Notes under the pieces: generated by a model
Seen by the model: the letters and a program-made list of their open reading frames with translations, nothing else
What the model was told of the DNA's origin: nothing
Database searches by the model: none
In this document: positions 1 through 8,381 of the stretch, piece by piece
Layout of the letters: every line of letters starts with the position of its first letter
Position numbering within the stretch: position 1 is the first letter of the stretch
Assembly: GCA_001512665.1 (NCBI GenBank)
Contig: LFSF01000049.1
Location: 1 to 58,257 of the forward strand
Direction of reading: 5' to 3'
Source: Clostridiales bacterium DTU073
GTDB lineage: Bacteria; Bacillota; Peptococcia; DRI-13; DTU073
Length of the DNA: 58,257 bases
Made by a program: the position numbers and the translations under genes

Positions 1-36
1 CAAAAACGGACAACCTTCCTTATGCTTCTCCTTCCA
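1..36. repeat. Probable end of another tandem copy of the structured element
   Basis: Bases 1-12 are identical to 219-230, the right-hand edge of copy A just inside its outer stem. The following bases (11-30) are different, as expected if a neighbouring copy has its own outer stem whose partner strand lies left of the window. Only the edge is visible, so this is an inference from a 12-base match in the correct relative position. Confidence 0.35.
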
Positions 37-248
37 GAGAGGAGCTGATGTGGGTGTGCGTTTTATTGCGAAGTTCAGCTAAACTGACTTCACGACGGCG
101 AAGTAAGAAAGCTGAGAGACTGACAGGAGGTCAGGCTCAACCCTCGCAGTACAAGGAGGTACATCGAGGGTGGTCAGCTTTCTCCTGAGCCAAGTGTTAG
201 TCAGTTCTGCACTGAGCTCAAAAACGGACACCCACATCAGCTCCTCTC
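37..248. ncRNA. Structured RNA-like element, copy A (family not identified)
   Basis: This non-coding segment folds into nested helices. The outer stem is 37-57 with 228-248 (21 perfect pairs), continued by 59-64/221-226. Inside are 82-89/199-206, with 76-78/207-209 below it, then 106-115/174-183, a hairpin 120-124/130-134 with an AGGAG loop, and 140-146/165-171 capped by a GTAC/GTAC hairpin (149-152/159-162). Bases 65-71 can also pair with 144-150, which competes with the 140-146 stem. A second copy at 36931-37153 keeps the same inner stems with different bases. The strand is unresolved: the competing pairing has a G-U wobble only when read on plus, but both copies sit beside minus-strand genes. 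It lies just downstream of the ilvN stop. It may be an independent ncRNA, a leader of a gene left of the window, or a hairpin repeat. Confidence 0.6.
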
Positions 249-251
249 CTC

Positions 252-746
252 TTATAGTTCCTTCGCCGCCAAAGGACCCCGCGAAATCACTATTTTGCCT
301 GTCCGCACAATCTCTACAATACCATGATCTCTCAATACTTCACATAAAGCATCAATCTTATCCTGAGAGCCGGTTAATTCAATAACCATGGTCTCCCGAT
401 TAACATCCACAATATTCGCCCGAAAAATATCCACTATATCAACTATTTCCGAACGTTTTTCTGAATTTGCCTTAACCTTAATCAAAACCAATTCGCGTTC
501 CAGAGAGTCAATCCGCGTTAGATCAACAATCTTAATCACATCTACCAACTTAGCTAATTGATTAGTCACCTGTTCAATTTCTAAATCATCACCATTCACA
601 ACAATTGTAATTCTGGTCATATTTGGTTCTTCTGTATATCCTGCAGCAATACTCTCAATATTAAAAGCCCTCCGACTAATTAACCCGGAAATTCGGGTCA
701 ACACACCAGGTCTGTTTTCTACCAACACAGATAAGACATGAGCCAT
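252..746 (-). CDS. ilvN: Acetolactate synthase small (regulatory) subunit
   Basis: Regulatory subunit of acetohydroxyacid synthase, which binds the catalytic subunit and gives feedback inhibition by branched-chain amino acids (isoleucine, valine, leucine synthesis, cytoplasm). The 164 residues match the usual family length. The N-terminal ACT domain (about 2-76) carries the family pattern of ENRPGVLTRISGLISRR and the NIESI segment, and the C-terminal half (about 80-155) is the conserved second domain ending in a GPLAA stretch. The ATG follows a GGGAGG site. The catalytic ilvB is not adjacent: the next feature to the right is divergent rnpB. ilvN is therefore the first visible gene of its transcript, and partners such as ilvC would lie left of the window, beyond the structured element. 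Confidence 0.95.
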   Translation of the reverse strand: MAHVLSVLVENRPGVLTRISGLISRRAFNIESIAAGYTEEPNMTRITIVVNGDDLEIEQVTNQLAKLVDVIKIVDLTRIDSLERELVLIKVKANSEKRSEIVDIVDIFRANIVDVNRETMVIELTGSQDKIDALCEVLRDHGIVEIVRTGKIVISRGPLAAKEL

Positions 747-761
747 TATCTAGCCTCCCTC

Positions 762-790
762 TTGAAATCTTATTAATTATATGTTATTAT
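762..790 (+). promoter_or_regulatory. Candidate sigma-A promoter for rnpB
   Basis: TTGAAA (762-767), a 17-base spacer and TATTAT (785-790) lie about 25 bases ahead of the predicted 5' end of RNase P RNA. Spacing is ideal and both boxes are near consensus. Confidence 0.45.
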
Positions 791-804
791 TATAAATCCA
801 GTAA
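776..804 (-). promoter_or_regulatory. Candidate sigma-A promoter for ilvN
   Basis: On the minus strand TTACTG (799-804) is followed after 17 bases by TATAAT (776-781), about 30 bases before the ilvN start. The -10 box is a consensus match and the -35 box is weak. It overlaps the divergent rnpB promoter. Confidence 0.45.
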
Positions 805-816
805 TAGTTTAATCAC

Positions 817-1208
817 AACAAACACATGAGTTCGCCGGATGATCGCGGATGCAAGTACCGAAAGGTCGTATCCGAGGAAAGTCCGAGCTCCATAGGGCAA
901 AGTGCTGGGTAACACCCAGTGGAGGCGACTCCAAGGATAGTGCCACAGAAACATACCGCCGATGACGGACCATTCCGTACAGGTAAGGGTGGAAAGGTGA
1001 GGTAAGAGCTCACCAGCAATCAGGTGACTGGTTGGCTAGGTAAACCCCACTTGGAGCAAGACCGAATAGAGAAGCCATGGAACTGCCCGTTCCGCTTCCG
1101 GGTTAGGTCGCTGGAGGTGTCGAGTAATCGGCATCCTAGATAGATGATCATCGCCCCGTTTTACGGGGTACAGAACTCGGCTTACAGGCTTACTCATGTG
1201 TGTTTGTT
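817..1208 (+). ncRNA. rnpB: RNase P RNA (catalytic subunit)
   Basis: Ribozyme that removes the 5' leader of precursor tRNAs. The conserved core is recognisable: a GAGGAAAGTCCGAGCTCC block near 876-893, an ACAGAAACATACCGCC block near 945-960, a GGTAAGGGTGGAAAGGTG block, the GGTAAACCCCA block near 1040 and the AGATAGATGATCA block near 1138-1150. The ends (817-831 and 1192-1208) pair to form helix P1. The layout looks like the common ancestral (type A) fold rather than the Bacillus type B, but I have not folded it fully. It is divergent from ilvN and is followed directly by an intrinsic terminator. Confidence 0.96.
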
Positions 1209-1210
1209 GA

Positions 1211-1246
1211 AAACACTACGTTTTGACGTAGTGTTTTTCCTTTTTA
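1211..1246 (+). terminator. Intrinsic terminator of rnpB
   Basis: A perfect 10-bp stem (1211-1220 with 1227-1236) is followed by a T-rich tract, immediately after the RNase P RNA P1 helix. Confidence 0.9.
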
Positions 1247-1282
1247 CCCTTCTTTTTTAAGATAGTTAATTTTTTATAGTTG

Positions 1283-1993
1283 TTAATTAATCAAAATACG
1301 TCCGCAGTTATCACAATGTTGGATGACTTTTCCTTCTTTTACTCGTTTCACCAAGTTTGAGGAAACACCAATATGGCAGCCCGTACAAACCTCTTTATGC
1401 AGCTTAGCTACAAAACTTACCGGAAAACGTTTTTCCGCATCCAGATACAACTTATTTACTTCAGGAAGCAATTGTTCCTGAACCGCTTCCTGCTGACTTT
1501 TTATCTCAGCAAGCTTTAATTCCGCTTGTGCCTTTAGTTTTCTATATTCCCCTAAATCCTTATTATATTCCAACTGACAAGCCCTGATCATTTTTTTATC
1601 TTCTTTCTTCTGCTCTTTACTCTCTTCAATCTTTTTTAACAGATCCCAATATTTGTTTTCCGTCTCTTTTCCCTGATTTTCTAATTTTAAAATGGATTGT
1701 TGTAAAGAAAGAAGTTCTTTTAAACTGCTACCCCTGGCATCATAAAGTTTTTCCTTCTGAATTTTTAACTGTTCCGCCCGTTTATTGCTCTCTTTTTCTA
1801 ACTCTTTAACTTCATTCTCCGATTTCTCAATCAACTCCGTTAAAGACTGCAATTTCTTTTCACCAATTTTAACATTGTCCCGTAAATCTTTTAATTTTTT
1901 AACTATAGCTTTAATTTCATCCGTTTGGGTTAAACTAACCTCTTCCCGTTTTAGTTCTTGCAACCTCCACAGCAGTTCTTCTTGATTGCGCAT
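1283..1993 (-). CDS. Coiled-coil protein with C-terminal zinc ribbon (DUF164-type)
   Basis: Residues about 10-180 are a long charged coiled coil rich in Lys and Glu. The C-terminus holds a four-cysteine zinc ribbon with CxxC pairs at about residues 203/206 and 227/230. This is the architecture of the widespread C4-type zinc ribbon family found next to nif3/yqfO in Firmicutes; its biochemical role is not established, though nucleic-acid or chaperone-like functions have been suggested. I chose the ATG at 1993, preceded by TGGAGGTG at good spacing. A longer frame opens at a TTG at 2020 that abuts the previous stop and has no ribosome site of its own. It is probably cotranscribed with trmK and yqfO. 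Confidence 0.85.
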   Translation of the reverse strand: MRNQEELLWRLQELKREEVSLTQTDEIKAIVKKLKDLRDNVKIGEKKLQSLTELIEKSENEVKELEKESNKRAEQLKIQKEKLYDARGSSLKELLSLQQSILKLENQGKETENKYWDLLKKIEESKEQKKEDKKMIRACQLEYNKDLGEYRKLKAQAELKLAEIKSQQEAVQEQLLPEVNKLYLDAEKRFPVSFVAKLHKEVCTGCHIGVSSNLVKRVKEGKVIQHCDNCGRILIN

Positions 1994-2020
1994 TAAACAC
2001 CTCCATATTTCTGACTTCAA

Positions 2021-3133
2021 CTACATAAAACCAAAAGGATTACTATTAATCTGCGAAACAACTACCTTTACATCCTTTTTCAACAACTCTTGACGTAAAT
2101 AGGCAGCCACTGTTTCCACTACCGGCCACTCCGTTCCAAAATGACCTGCATCCACTAAAGCCAAGTCCCTTGCTAAAGCTTCTTGGGCTTCATGATATTT
2201 AAGATCAGCTGTTAAATAAACATCTGCCCCCAAAAAAGCTGCACGCGAAATATAACCGGCTCCGCTACCTCCACACAACGCTACCTTCTCTATCTTCTTT
2301 TCCAAATCCCCGCAATATCTAACCATAGATAGAAACAGTTTCTCTTTAACCAAAGCAATAAATTCTTTTAAACTTAGCACTTTAGAAAGATATCCGATCC
2401 GACCAATTCCGGCTTTTTCTCTTTCATTAACCAAAGGATAAAGATCATACGCTACTTCTTCATAAGGATGCACCTCTAGCATAGCCTTTATAACATGATT
2501 TAATCTAGATTCCGGAACTATAGTTTCAATTTTTATTTCCTCTACTTTTTCCAGCTTTCCTTTCTGGCCAATAAAAGGCTGAGTACCTTCTAAAGGAAGA
2601 AATGTCCCTATTCCTTTGGTACCAAAAGTACAATGAGAATAATTGCCAATCCAACCGGCTCCGACCTCACATATTGCGTTCCGTACTTTATCTGTATACT
2701 CTAGGGGTACAAATACGGCCAACTTATAGAGTTTTTCCTGCCAGCTTTCCGTTAAAAGCTCCACGTATTGTAATCCTAATACGCGAGCTAAAACATCATT
2801 GACCCCACCTACAGTTGCATCAAGATTTGTGTGCGCCGTATATAAACACATTCCCTGCTGCACTATTTTCTGAATAATCCTTCCTCCAGGAAGATCGGTG
2901 CGTAAATTTTTCAAGGGCTTAAAAAAAGGGGTGTGGTGGACTATTAACATATCCGCTCCTACACCTTGCGCTTCCTCCACAATTTCCTCATTCAAATCTA
3001 AAGACAGAAAAACACAAGAAACAGACTGAGCGGGACTACCTATTTGCAAGCCAATATTATCCCATTCTTCAGCCATTTTTTTAGGTGCATAACTCTCCAG
3101 TAAGTTGATTATGGTTTGGCAACTAACAGCCAT
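2021..3133 (-). CDS. Nif3-like dinuclear metal-centre protein (YqfO family)
   Basis: Member of the NIF3/YqfO family, toroidal hexamers with a two-metal site; the reaction is uncertain, with GTP cyclohydrolase I type 2-like activity proposed for some members. The expected metal ligands are visible: HH at residues 66-67, H101 and D105 in HTNLDA, and H331 and E335 in GHFGTEW. The central insertion (about 120-230) is the PII-like domain typical of the Bacillus/Clostridium form, and 370 residues is the usual length for it. The start overlaps the 3' end of trmK by 25 bases, a pairing that is conserved in Firmicutes and indicates translational coupling. Confidence 0.93.
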   Translation of the reverse strand: MAVSCQTIINLLESYAPKKMAEEWDNIGLQIGSPAQSVSCVFLSLDLNEEIVEEAQGVGADMLIVHHTPFFKPLKNLRTDLPGGRIIQKIVQQGMCLYTAHTNLDATVGGVNDVLARVLGLQYVELLTESWQEKLYKLAVFVPLEYTDKVRNAICEVGAGWIGNYSHCTFGTKGIGTFLPLEGTQPFIGQKGKLEKVEEIKIETIVPESRLNHVIKAMLEVHPYEEVAYDLYPLVNEREKAGIGRIGYLSKVLSLKEFIALVKEKLFLSMVRYCGDLEKKIEKVALCGGSGAGYISRAAFLGADVYLTADLKYHEAQEALARDLALVDAGHFGTEWPVVETVAAYLRQELLKKDVKVVVSQINSNPFGFM

Positions 3134-3837
3134 TTTCGCAACTCCTTTAACTCTTGCAACTTTTGCCTATATTCAAGGAAACGAAGTTTCGCTCCTTCTT
3201 TATCTGATTTCGCCAATTCATTAAGAATCTCCTGCCATCCTTTTATATCTTTTTCCACTAGGTCCACTAATAACGGATGACGTTTTTTAAGCAGTAACGG
3301 TCCGTAAATAGCTTCAATTTCTGTTAACGTGAAGTCGTTTTTTCTATGTTCTCCTTGTTTTTTCTGCTTAGCTCCGATAATTTGATAATACTGTTTATCC
3401 TCATAAATTAATTCTTCTTCATTAATCAACCAACCGTGATCAATAAGCCAATAACGCACTAACTCTGCACCCTTCATCGGTTGTATTATTAGTTTATCCA
3501 AAGACACTACTAGCTGTGGAGATCTCTCCAAAATATCCCGAATAACCGCTCCACCCATACCGGCAATAATAACAACATCGATTTCCCCAGGTTTGATTAC
3601 CGTTAACCCATTACCTAACCGAATTTCTATTTTCTCTTGTAAACCATATTCTTCAATAGTTGCACAAGCTTTTTGATATGGTCCTTTATTAACCTCTACA
3701 CCAATAGCTGCTGGCGTTATGTGCTCCTTAAGCAAATAACAGGGAAGAAAAGCATGATCGGTACCAATATCAGCTATCTTAGCTCCCCTAGGGACCATCT
3801 GTGCTAAGGCCATTAACCTTCGAGATAATCTCAGCAA
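3109..3837 (-). CDS. trmK: tRNA (adenine(22)-N(1))-methyltransferase TrmK
   Basis: SAM-dependent methyltransferase that makes m1A22 in tRNA. The SAM-binding motif is in IADIGTDHAFLPCYLL (about residues 21-36), and the IIAGMGGAVIRDIL segment is characteristic of the TrmK (YqfN) family, which usually has about 230-240 residues (242 here). The start is TTG after AAAGGTG; no ATG lies in a better position. It overlaps yqfO downstream. In many Firmicutes this pair follows rpoD, and here rpoD is the next protein gene upstream, separated by two tRNAs and a terminator. Confidence 0.93.
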   Translation of the reverse strand: MLRLSRRLMALAQMVPRGAKIADIGTDHAFLPCYLLKEHITPAAIGVEVNKGPYQKACATIEEYGLQEKIEIRLGNGLTVIKPGEIDVVIIAGMGGAVIRDILERSPQLVVSLDKLIIQPMKGAELVRYWLIDHGWLINEEELIYEDKQYYQIIGAKQKKQGEHRKNDFTLTEIEAIYGPLLLKKRHPLLVDLVEKDIKGWQEILNELAKSDKEGAKLRFLEYRQKLQELKELRKWLLVAKP

Positions 3838-3930
3838 AATTAATCACCTTTTTCTAACTGTATTTTTATATATTCGCTAAACTGACTAAACTATACACTT
3901 CATAGTCCACAAATATATGTACATATATGC

Positions 3931-3961
3931 AAAAAGGAACCGGTATAATTTACCGGTTCCT
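3931..3961 (-). terminator. Intrinsic terminator after the tRNA pair
   Basis: An 11-bp perfect stem (3935-3945 with 3951-3961) is followed on the minus strand by a run of T (3931-3935). It ends transcription through the tRNAs and separates them from trmK. Confidence 0.85.
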
Positions 3962-3974
3962 CAACATCCTTAAC

Positions 3975-4050
<76 letters not shown>

Positions 4051-4059
4051 GTTATTTAA

Positions 4060-4134
4060 TGGTGGGCCCACCTGGGATCGAACCAGGGACCGACCGGTTA
4101 TGAGCCGGTGGCTCTACCGCTGAGCTATAGGCCC
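4060..4134 (-). tRNA. tRNA with CAU anticodon (Met or lysidine-modified Ile2)
   Basis: A complete minus-strand cloverleaf with acceptor GGGCCTA, anticodon loop CTCATAA giving CAU, a GTTCGATCC T arm and an encoded CCA. It lacks the initiator C1-A72 mismatch, so it is either elongator tRNA-Met or the AUA-reading tRNA-Ile2 modified by TilS. The GGCTCATAACC loop context slightly favours Ile2, but I cannot separate the two by eye. Confidence 0.93.
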
Positions 4135-4229
4135 ATTAATCTCTCGCGGAGACAATATATATTGTATAATAATAATTTTCTTAGGTCAAGACCTAATTTT
4201 TACCCTTCTTTTCCCTAACCTAATCTGTT

Positions 4230-5363
4230 TTATTCTAGATAATCCTTGAGTTTGCGGCTACGACTGGGATGCCGCAGTTTACGCAAAGCCTTAGCCTCGA
4301 TTTGTCTGATTCTTTCCCTGGTTACCCCGAATTGTTGACCGACCTCTTCTAAGGTACGAGCCCTCCCGTCATCTAACCCAAAACGAAGACGCAAAACCTT
4401 TTCTTCCCTAGGCGTAAGGGTTTCTAAAACTTCTTCTAATTGTTCTTTTAAAAGGATAAATGAAGCAGCTTCTGCCGGAGCAAGAGCATCCTCATCTTCG
4501 ATGAAATCACCTAAATGGCTGTCTTCTTCCTCCCCAATAGGAGTCTCTAAAGATACCGGCTCTTGCGCTATCTTTTGAATCTCTCTGACTCGCTCTACGG
4601 AAAGATCCATTTCCTCGGCAATTTCTTCAGGTAAAGGATCGCGTCCTAACTCTTGAAGCAATTGTCGCGAAACACGAACTAATTTGTTAATCGTTTCAAC
4701 CATGTGTACAGGAATACGAATGGTTCTAGCTTGATCTGCAATTGCTCGAGTTATCGCCTGACGAATCCACCATGTAGCATAGGTGCTGAATTTAAAACCT
4801 TTCCGATAATCAAACTTTTCAACAGCCTTAATCAACCCTAAATTTCCTTCTTGAATTAAATCAAGGAAAAGCATTCCTCGTCCCACATAACGCTTAGCGA
4901 TACTGACAACCAGTCTTAAATTCGCTTCCGCTAATTGACGTTTAGCCTCTTCATCGCCCATTTCCATACGCTTTGCTAGTTCTATTTCCTCTTCAGCAGA
5001 AAGAAGTGCTACCCGTCCAATTTCCTTAAGATACATACGTACAGGATCATCAATCCCTACTCCATCAGGTACAGAAAGGTCTAAATGTTCATCTTCATTA
5101 TCATCATCAACACCAACAATATCCGGCAATTTTTCGTTTTCATCATTTTCGAGATTTTCAATATCAACTTTATCAGGTGTAACATCAATACCAAGGACAT
5201 TGAACTGCTCATAAATCTCATCAATTTGTTCAGGAGTAAGATCCACATCCTGAAGGGTACTCATAATTTCTTGATAAGTAAGCACTCCATCCTTTTTTCC
5301 TTTTTCAATTAATTGTTTAATTTCTGCGATTTTTGATTCAGAAAATACATTTTCATCCTTCAA
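4230..5363 (-). CDS. rpoD: RNA polymerase primary sigma factor (sigma-A/RpoD)
   Basis: Housekeeping sigma factor. Regions in order: a short acidic 1.1-like N-terminus (1-100), region 1.2 ([12 protein letters not shown], about 105), region 2 with [19 protein letters not shown] and the -10 recognition helix with [14 protein letters not shown] (about 170-215), region 3, and region 4 with the [29 protein letters not shown] (about 335-362). The length of 377 is normal for Firmicutes SigA. The start is TTG, five bases after a run of nine G that serves as its ribosome site; that run belongs to the last codons of dnaG, with an 11-base gene overlap. This is the conserved dnaG-rpoD pair. Confidence 0.98.
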   Translation of the reverse strand: MKDENVFSESKIAEIKQLIEKGKKDGVLTYQEIMSTLQDVDLTPEQIDEIYEQFNVLGIDVTPDKVDIENLENDENEKLPDIVGVDDDNEDEHLDLSVPDGVGIDDPVRMYLKEIGRVALLSAEEEIELAKRMEMGDEEAKRQLAEANLRLVVSIAKRYVGRGMLFLDLIQEGNLGLIKAVEKFDYRKGFKFSTYATWWIRQAITRAIADQARTIRIPVHMVETINKLVRVSRQLLQELGRDPLPEEIAEEMDLSVERVREIQKIAQEPVSLETPIGEEEDSHLGDFIEDEDALAPAEAASFILLKEQLEEVLETLTPREEKVLRLRFGLDDGRARTLEEVGQQFGVTRERIRQIEAKALRKLRHPSRSRKLKDYLE

Positions 5364-7194
5364 GATTTCCCCCCCCCTTCTTCAGGGTTGACAGCAAGCT
5401 CTGTCTCTCTTTTATCAATACCTGAACTTCAGCCATAATTTTTAATGATTTAGTGACATCGCCATTTTTTTCACTCTGTGTCATTAAAATATTCTTTTCT
5501 TCAATCTTTCTATTAAGCAACTCAATTTCCAAGGTCGTTAGACAATCCTGATAAATTCTTTTTCCTTCTTTTAAAAGCTCATCAGATAATAAAATCTCAG
5601 TCAATACCTGCCTAGCCTCTTCATTCTCTAAATGTGTAACTAAATCTTCAACCTTTATATTATGACCAGCTTGACTTAATAAATAATTAGTCTGGTAAAT
5701 TTCTTGATATAAATCATTACTAAACAGCTCTTTACCGCCGGCTTTTTCTACCTCAAGTAGAATTTCAGGTGTTTCCAACACAAGACGAATTAAAACACGT
5801 TGAGCGGTGTCCGCTGCAGTAACGGTATCTTTTTTACGTTGAACTGTATTTTTTGTAGATTGCTCCCTATTATTAAAGGATTGACCTGTTTGAAACTTTC
5901 TAATCTCTGCATAAATTGCCTGTTCAGAAAAAGATAGACGTTCGGCCAACATTTGAATATACCCTTGACGTTTCACCGGGCTTTGCACTCTGTAGAGATC
6001 AGGTACCAGTTCCTGGATTATTTGAATTTTACCCGAAATATCATCCCGATTATACTTTTCCATTAATTTTAATAAATTATATTCAAAAACTGGATACGCT
6101 TGTAAAAGTGCTTTTTGAAATTCCTCATATCCTTGATTTTTTAAAAATTCATCCGGATCCTCACCTTCCGGGATAGTCATTACTGCTACTTTAAGTCCTA
6201 ACTGCTGCAGAAGATCTAAGCCTCTCTTCGTCGCTTTTTGTCCAGCCGTATCAGCATCAAAGCAGGTAACAACATTATAGGTATACCTCATTAGTAATTT
6301 ACACTGTTCTTCCGTTAAGGCTGTTCCTAAAGTGCCAACTGCTTGCGTAACACCGTGCTGATGTGCCGTAATTACATCCATATATCCTTCCATCAAAATT
6401 GCCTGCTCTTTGTTTCTAATTGATCCTCTGGCTAAATTTAGCCCGTAAAGATGTTTCCCTTTACTGAAAAGAGGAGTTTCCGGTGAATTTAAATATTTAG
6501 GCTGTGTATCATCAAGGACTCTGCCTCCAAAACCAATGATTTTACCACTTGCATTAGTAATCGGAAACATCAAACGATTTCTGAACCGATCAACCAGAGT
6601 ACCTTTCTGACTCTTTACGGCTAAACCTAAAGTAATAAGTTCTTTTTCCGTTACTTTATTTTGTAACAAAAAGCTACAAAGTTGATCCCAAGAATCAGGA
6701 GCAAAGCCTAATTGAAACAGCTTACATGTTTGCTCTGCTAAACCACGATTTTGAAGATATTGCAATGCTCTTTTCCCTTTGGGTTCATACAGCATTTTTT
6801 GGAAAAAGTTAGCTGATAATTCATTAATATGATAATATCTTTCTCTTAATGAATTCTGTCTAAGCTTATCCGGAGAAAGCTCATCCTGCGGTATCGGAAC
6901 ACCACAACGATTCGCTAATTGGACAACTGCTTCGGGAAAAGAAAGACCGTCCTTTTCCATGAGAAATGAATAAACATTTCCGCCCTTTCCACAACCAAAA
7001 CAATGATATATTTGTTTATGTGGTGAAACAACAAAAGAAGGAGTCTTTTCAGCATGAAAAGGACATAAACCTATATAGTTTTGACCTTGTTTTTTTAAGA
7101 CAAGATATTCTCTGATAAAATCTACAATATTTACCCGGTTGCGTAGGTCATCAATAAAATCCTGGGAAAAAAATCCGGGCACATTCCTCAACAC
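5353..7194 (-). CDS. dnaG: DNA primase DnaG
   Basis: Makes RNA primers at the replication fork and contacts the DnaB/DnaC helicase. The N-terminal CHC2 zinc domain shows C44, H47, C65 and C68. The TOPRIM core has the Glu of LMEGYMDV (about 266) and the acidic TCFDADTAG (about 310). The C-terminal helicase-binding region (about 450-613) is typical in length. The last codons include nine consecutive G (5369-5377 read on minus), which also form the rpoD ribosome site. dgt lies upstream with a 145-base gap that probably contains a promoter. Confidence 0.97.
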   Translation of the reverse strand: MLRNVPGFFSQDFIDDLRNRVNIVDFIREYLVLKKQGQNYIGLCPFHAEKTPSFVVSPHKQIYHCFGCGKGGNVYSFLMEKDGLSFPEAVVQLANRCGVPIPQDELSPDKLRQNSLRERYYHINELSANFFQKMLYEPKGKRALQYLQNRGLAEQTCKLFQLGFAPDSWDQLCSFLLQNKVTEKELITLGLAVKSQKGTLVDRFRNRLMFPITNASGKIIGFGGRVLDDTQPKYLNSPETPLFSKGKHLYGLNLARGSIRNKEQAILMEGYMDVITAHQHGVTQAVGTLGTALTEEQCKLLMRYTYNVVTCFDADTAGQKATKRGLDLLQQLGLKVAVMTIPEGEDPDEFLKNQGYEEFQKALLQAYPVFEYNLLKLMEKYNRDDISGKIQIIQELVPDLYRVQSPVKRQGYIQMLAERLSFSEQAIYAEIRKFQTGQSFNNREQSTKNTVQRKKDTVTAADTAQRVLIRLVLETPEILLEVEKAGGKELFSNDLYQEIYQTNYLLSQAGHNIKVEDLVTHLENEEARQVLTEILLSDELLKEGKRIYQDCLTTLEIELLNRKIEEKNILMTQSEKNGDVTKSLKIMAEVQVLIKERQSLLSTLKKGGGNLEG

Positions 7195-7339
7195 CTTAAA
7201 TTATTTTTAAATTAGTTTCGATACAAACTATCGTTTTTCCTGCTTTTTTTCAAACTATCTAACACACAACTACGAATTATTCGTGATAAATTTACTACTT
7301 CCTTCTTTTTTAAGAAATTTTTTTGATAAACAAGCCTAT

Positions 7340-8374
7340 CTAGATATAAGAACGAGGAATTACTAATTCTTTAAATATAGTAGTGCAATAATTATCCGTC
7401 ATCCCTGAAATATAATCGGTTACACCTCTTTCTATCCCTTCGTTCTCTGCGATTTTTAAGTAAAAAGACGGGAGCTTTTCATAATTCTGTACATAATAGT
7501 TAAACAAAAACTCCACAACATAAACAGCTCTTTCTCTTTCAGCGCTACATAAAGGACCTAAATAAACAGTTTCAAACATAAATTTGCGCAAACCTATTAA
7601 TGCTTCATTGATTGCCGGGCTAAGACTAATCTTATACAAACCGTTACTAATATTTTTACTACTGTTTTGTACTAAATCCTGAACCAATGTGGAAATCCGC
7701 TCACTGTGTCCCTCACCCAGTACTTTTAAATACTCTTGAGGGATGTCTGCTAATTGTAAAACACCGGCTCTGATACTGTCATCAATATCATGCTGAATGT
7801 AGGCAATCTTATCAGCGTATCTTACAACCTGTCCTTCCAATGTATTGTAACCACTATCTTCCTTTTCCAATCCACTATGATTTAAAATTCCGGCCAAGGT
7901 TTCCTTACACAAATTTAACCCCGGACCTTTTTTTCCTTGTTCTAGATGTGTTAAAACCCGGACACTGTTTTCATTATGACGAAAACCCCCAGGCAAAAGC
8001 CGGTTTAATACTTCTTCCCCGGTATGAGAAAAAGGGGTATGACCTACATCATGCCCCAAGGCAATAGCTTCAATTAAATCTGTATTTAGACCTAGAGCCT
8101 TGCCCACAGTACGGGAAATTTGACTAACTTCCAATGTATGTGTTAATCTTGTGCGATAATGGTCATTTTCGGGTGAAATATATACTTGGGTTTTATGTTT
8201 TAAGCGACGAAATGATTTGGAATGAATAATTCTATCTCGATCGCGCATAAAACAAGTTCTGATAATATCAGGTTCTTCCGGAACCTCTCTACCTTTACTT
8301 TGTGCAGACTTCATCGCATAAGGAGCTAAACTTTTCTCCTCCAAAAGTTGGAGCCTTTCACTGATAATCGTCAT
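7340..8374 (-). CDS. dgt: Deoxyguanosinetriphosphate triphosphohydrolase-like protein (HD family)
   Basis: HD-domain dNTP triphosphohydrolase: hydrolyses dNTPs to nucleoside and triphosphate, probably in nucleotide pool control. HD-superfamily metal ligands are visible as H79 (RTRLTHTLE), H108-D109 (GHDVGHTPFSH) and a later Asp in RYADKIAY. At 344 residues it matches the short Firmicutes class. I chose the ATG at 8374, preceded by a TAGGGGG site just after the stop of the flavoprotein gene. A longer frame starting at 8419 would overlap that gene and adds residues without similarity to the family. dgt-dnaG-rpoD is a recurrent Clostridia order. Confidence 0.93.
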   Translation of the reverse strand: MTIISERLQLLEEKSLAPYAMKSAQSKGREVPEEPDIIRTCFMRDRDRIIHSKSFRRLKHKTQVYISPENDHYRTRLTHTLEVSQISRTVGKALGLNTDLIEAIALGHDVGHTPFSHTGEEVLNRLLPGGFRHNENSVRVLTHLEQGKKGPGLNLCKETLAGILNHSGLEKEDSGYNTLEGQVVRYADKIAYIQHDIDDSIRAGVLQLADIPQEYLKVLGEGHSERISTLVQDLVQNSSKNISNGLYKISLSPAINEALIGLRKFMFETVYLGPLCSAERERAVYVVEFLFNYYVQNYEKLPSFYLKIAENEGIERGVTDYISGMTDNYCTTIFKELVIPRSYI

Positions 8375-8381
8375 CAACCCC

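Noticed and set aside
37-248. Interpretation of element A as a MITE with 21-bp terminal inverted repeats
   Set aside because: Copy B does not share these outer arms while it keeps the inner stems, the opposite of what transposon ends would show. No target-site duplication was recognised. Not completely excluded.
170-385. 71-codon open frame on the plus strand over element A and the end of ilvN
   Set aside because: It overlaps ilvN antisense and the structured element, has Ser/Pro-rich random composition and no good start signals.
813-1019. 68-codon open frame on the minus strand
   Set aside because: It lies entirely within the RNase P RNA gene and has no ribosome site; it is a chance frame.
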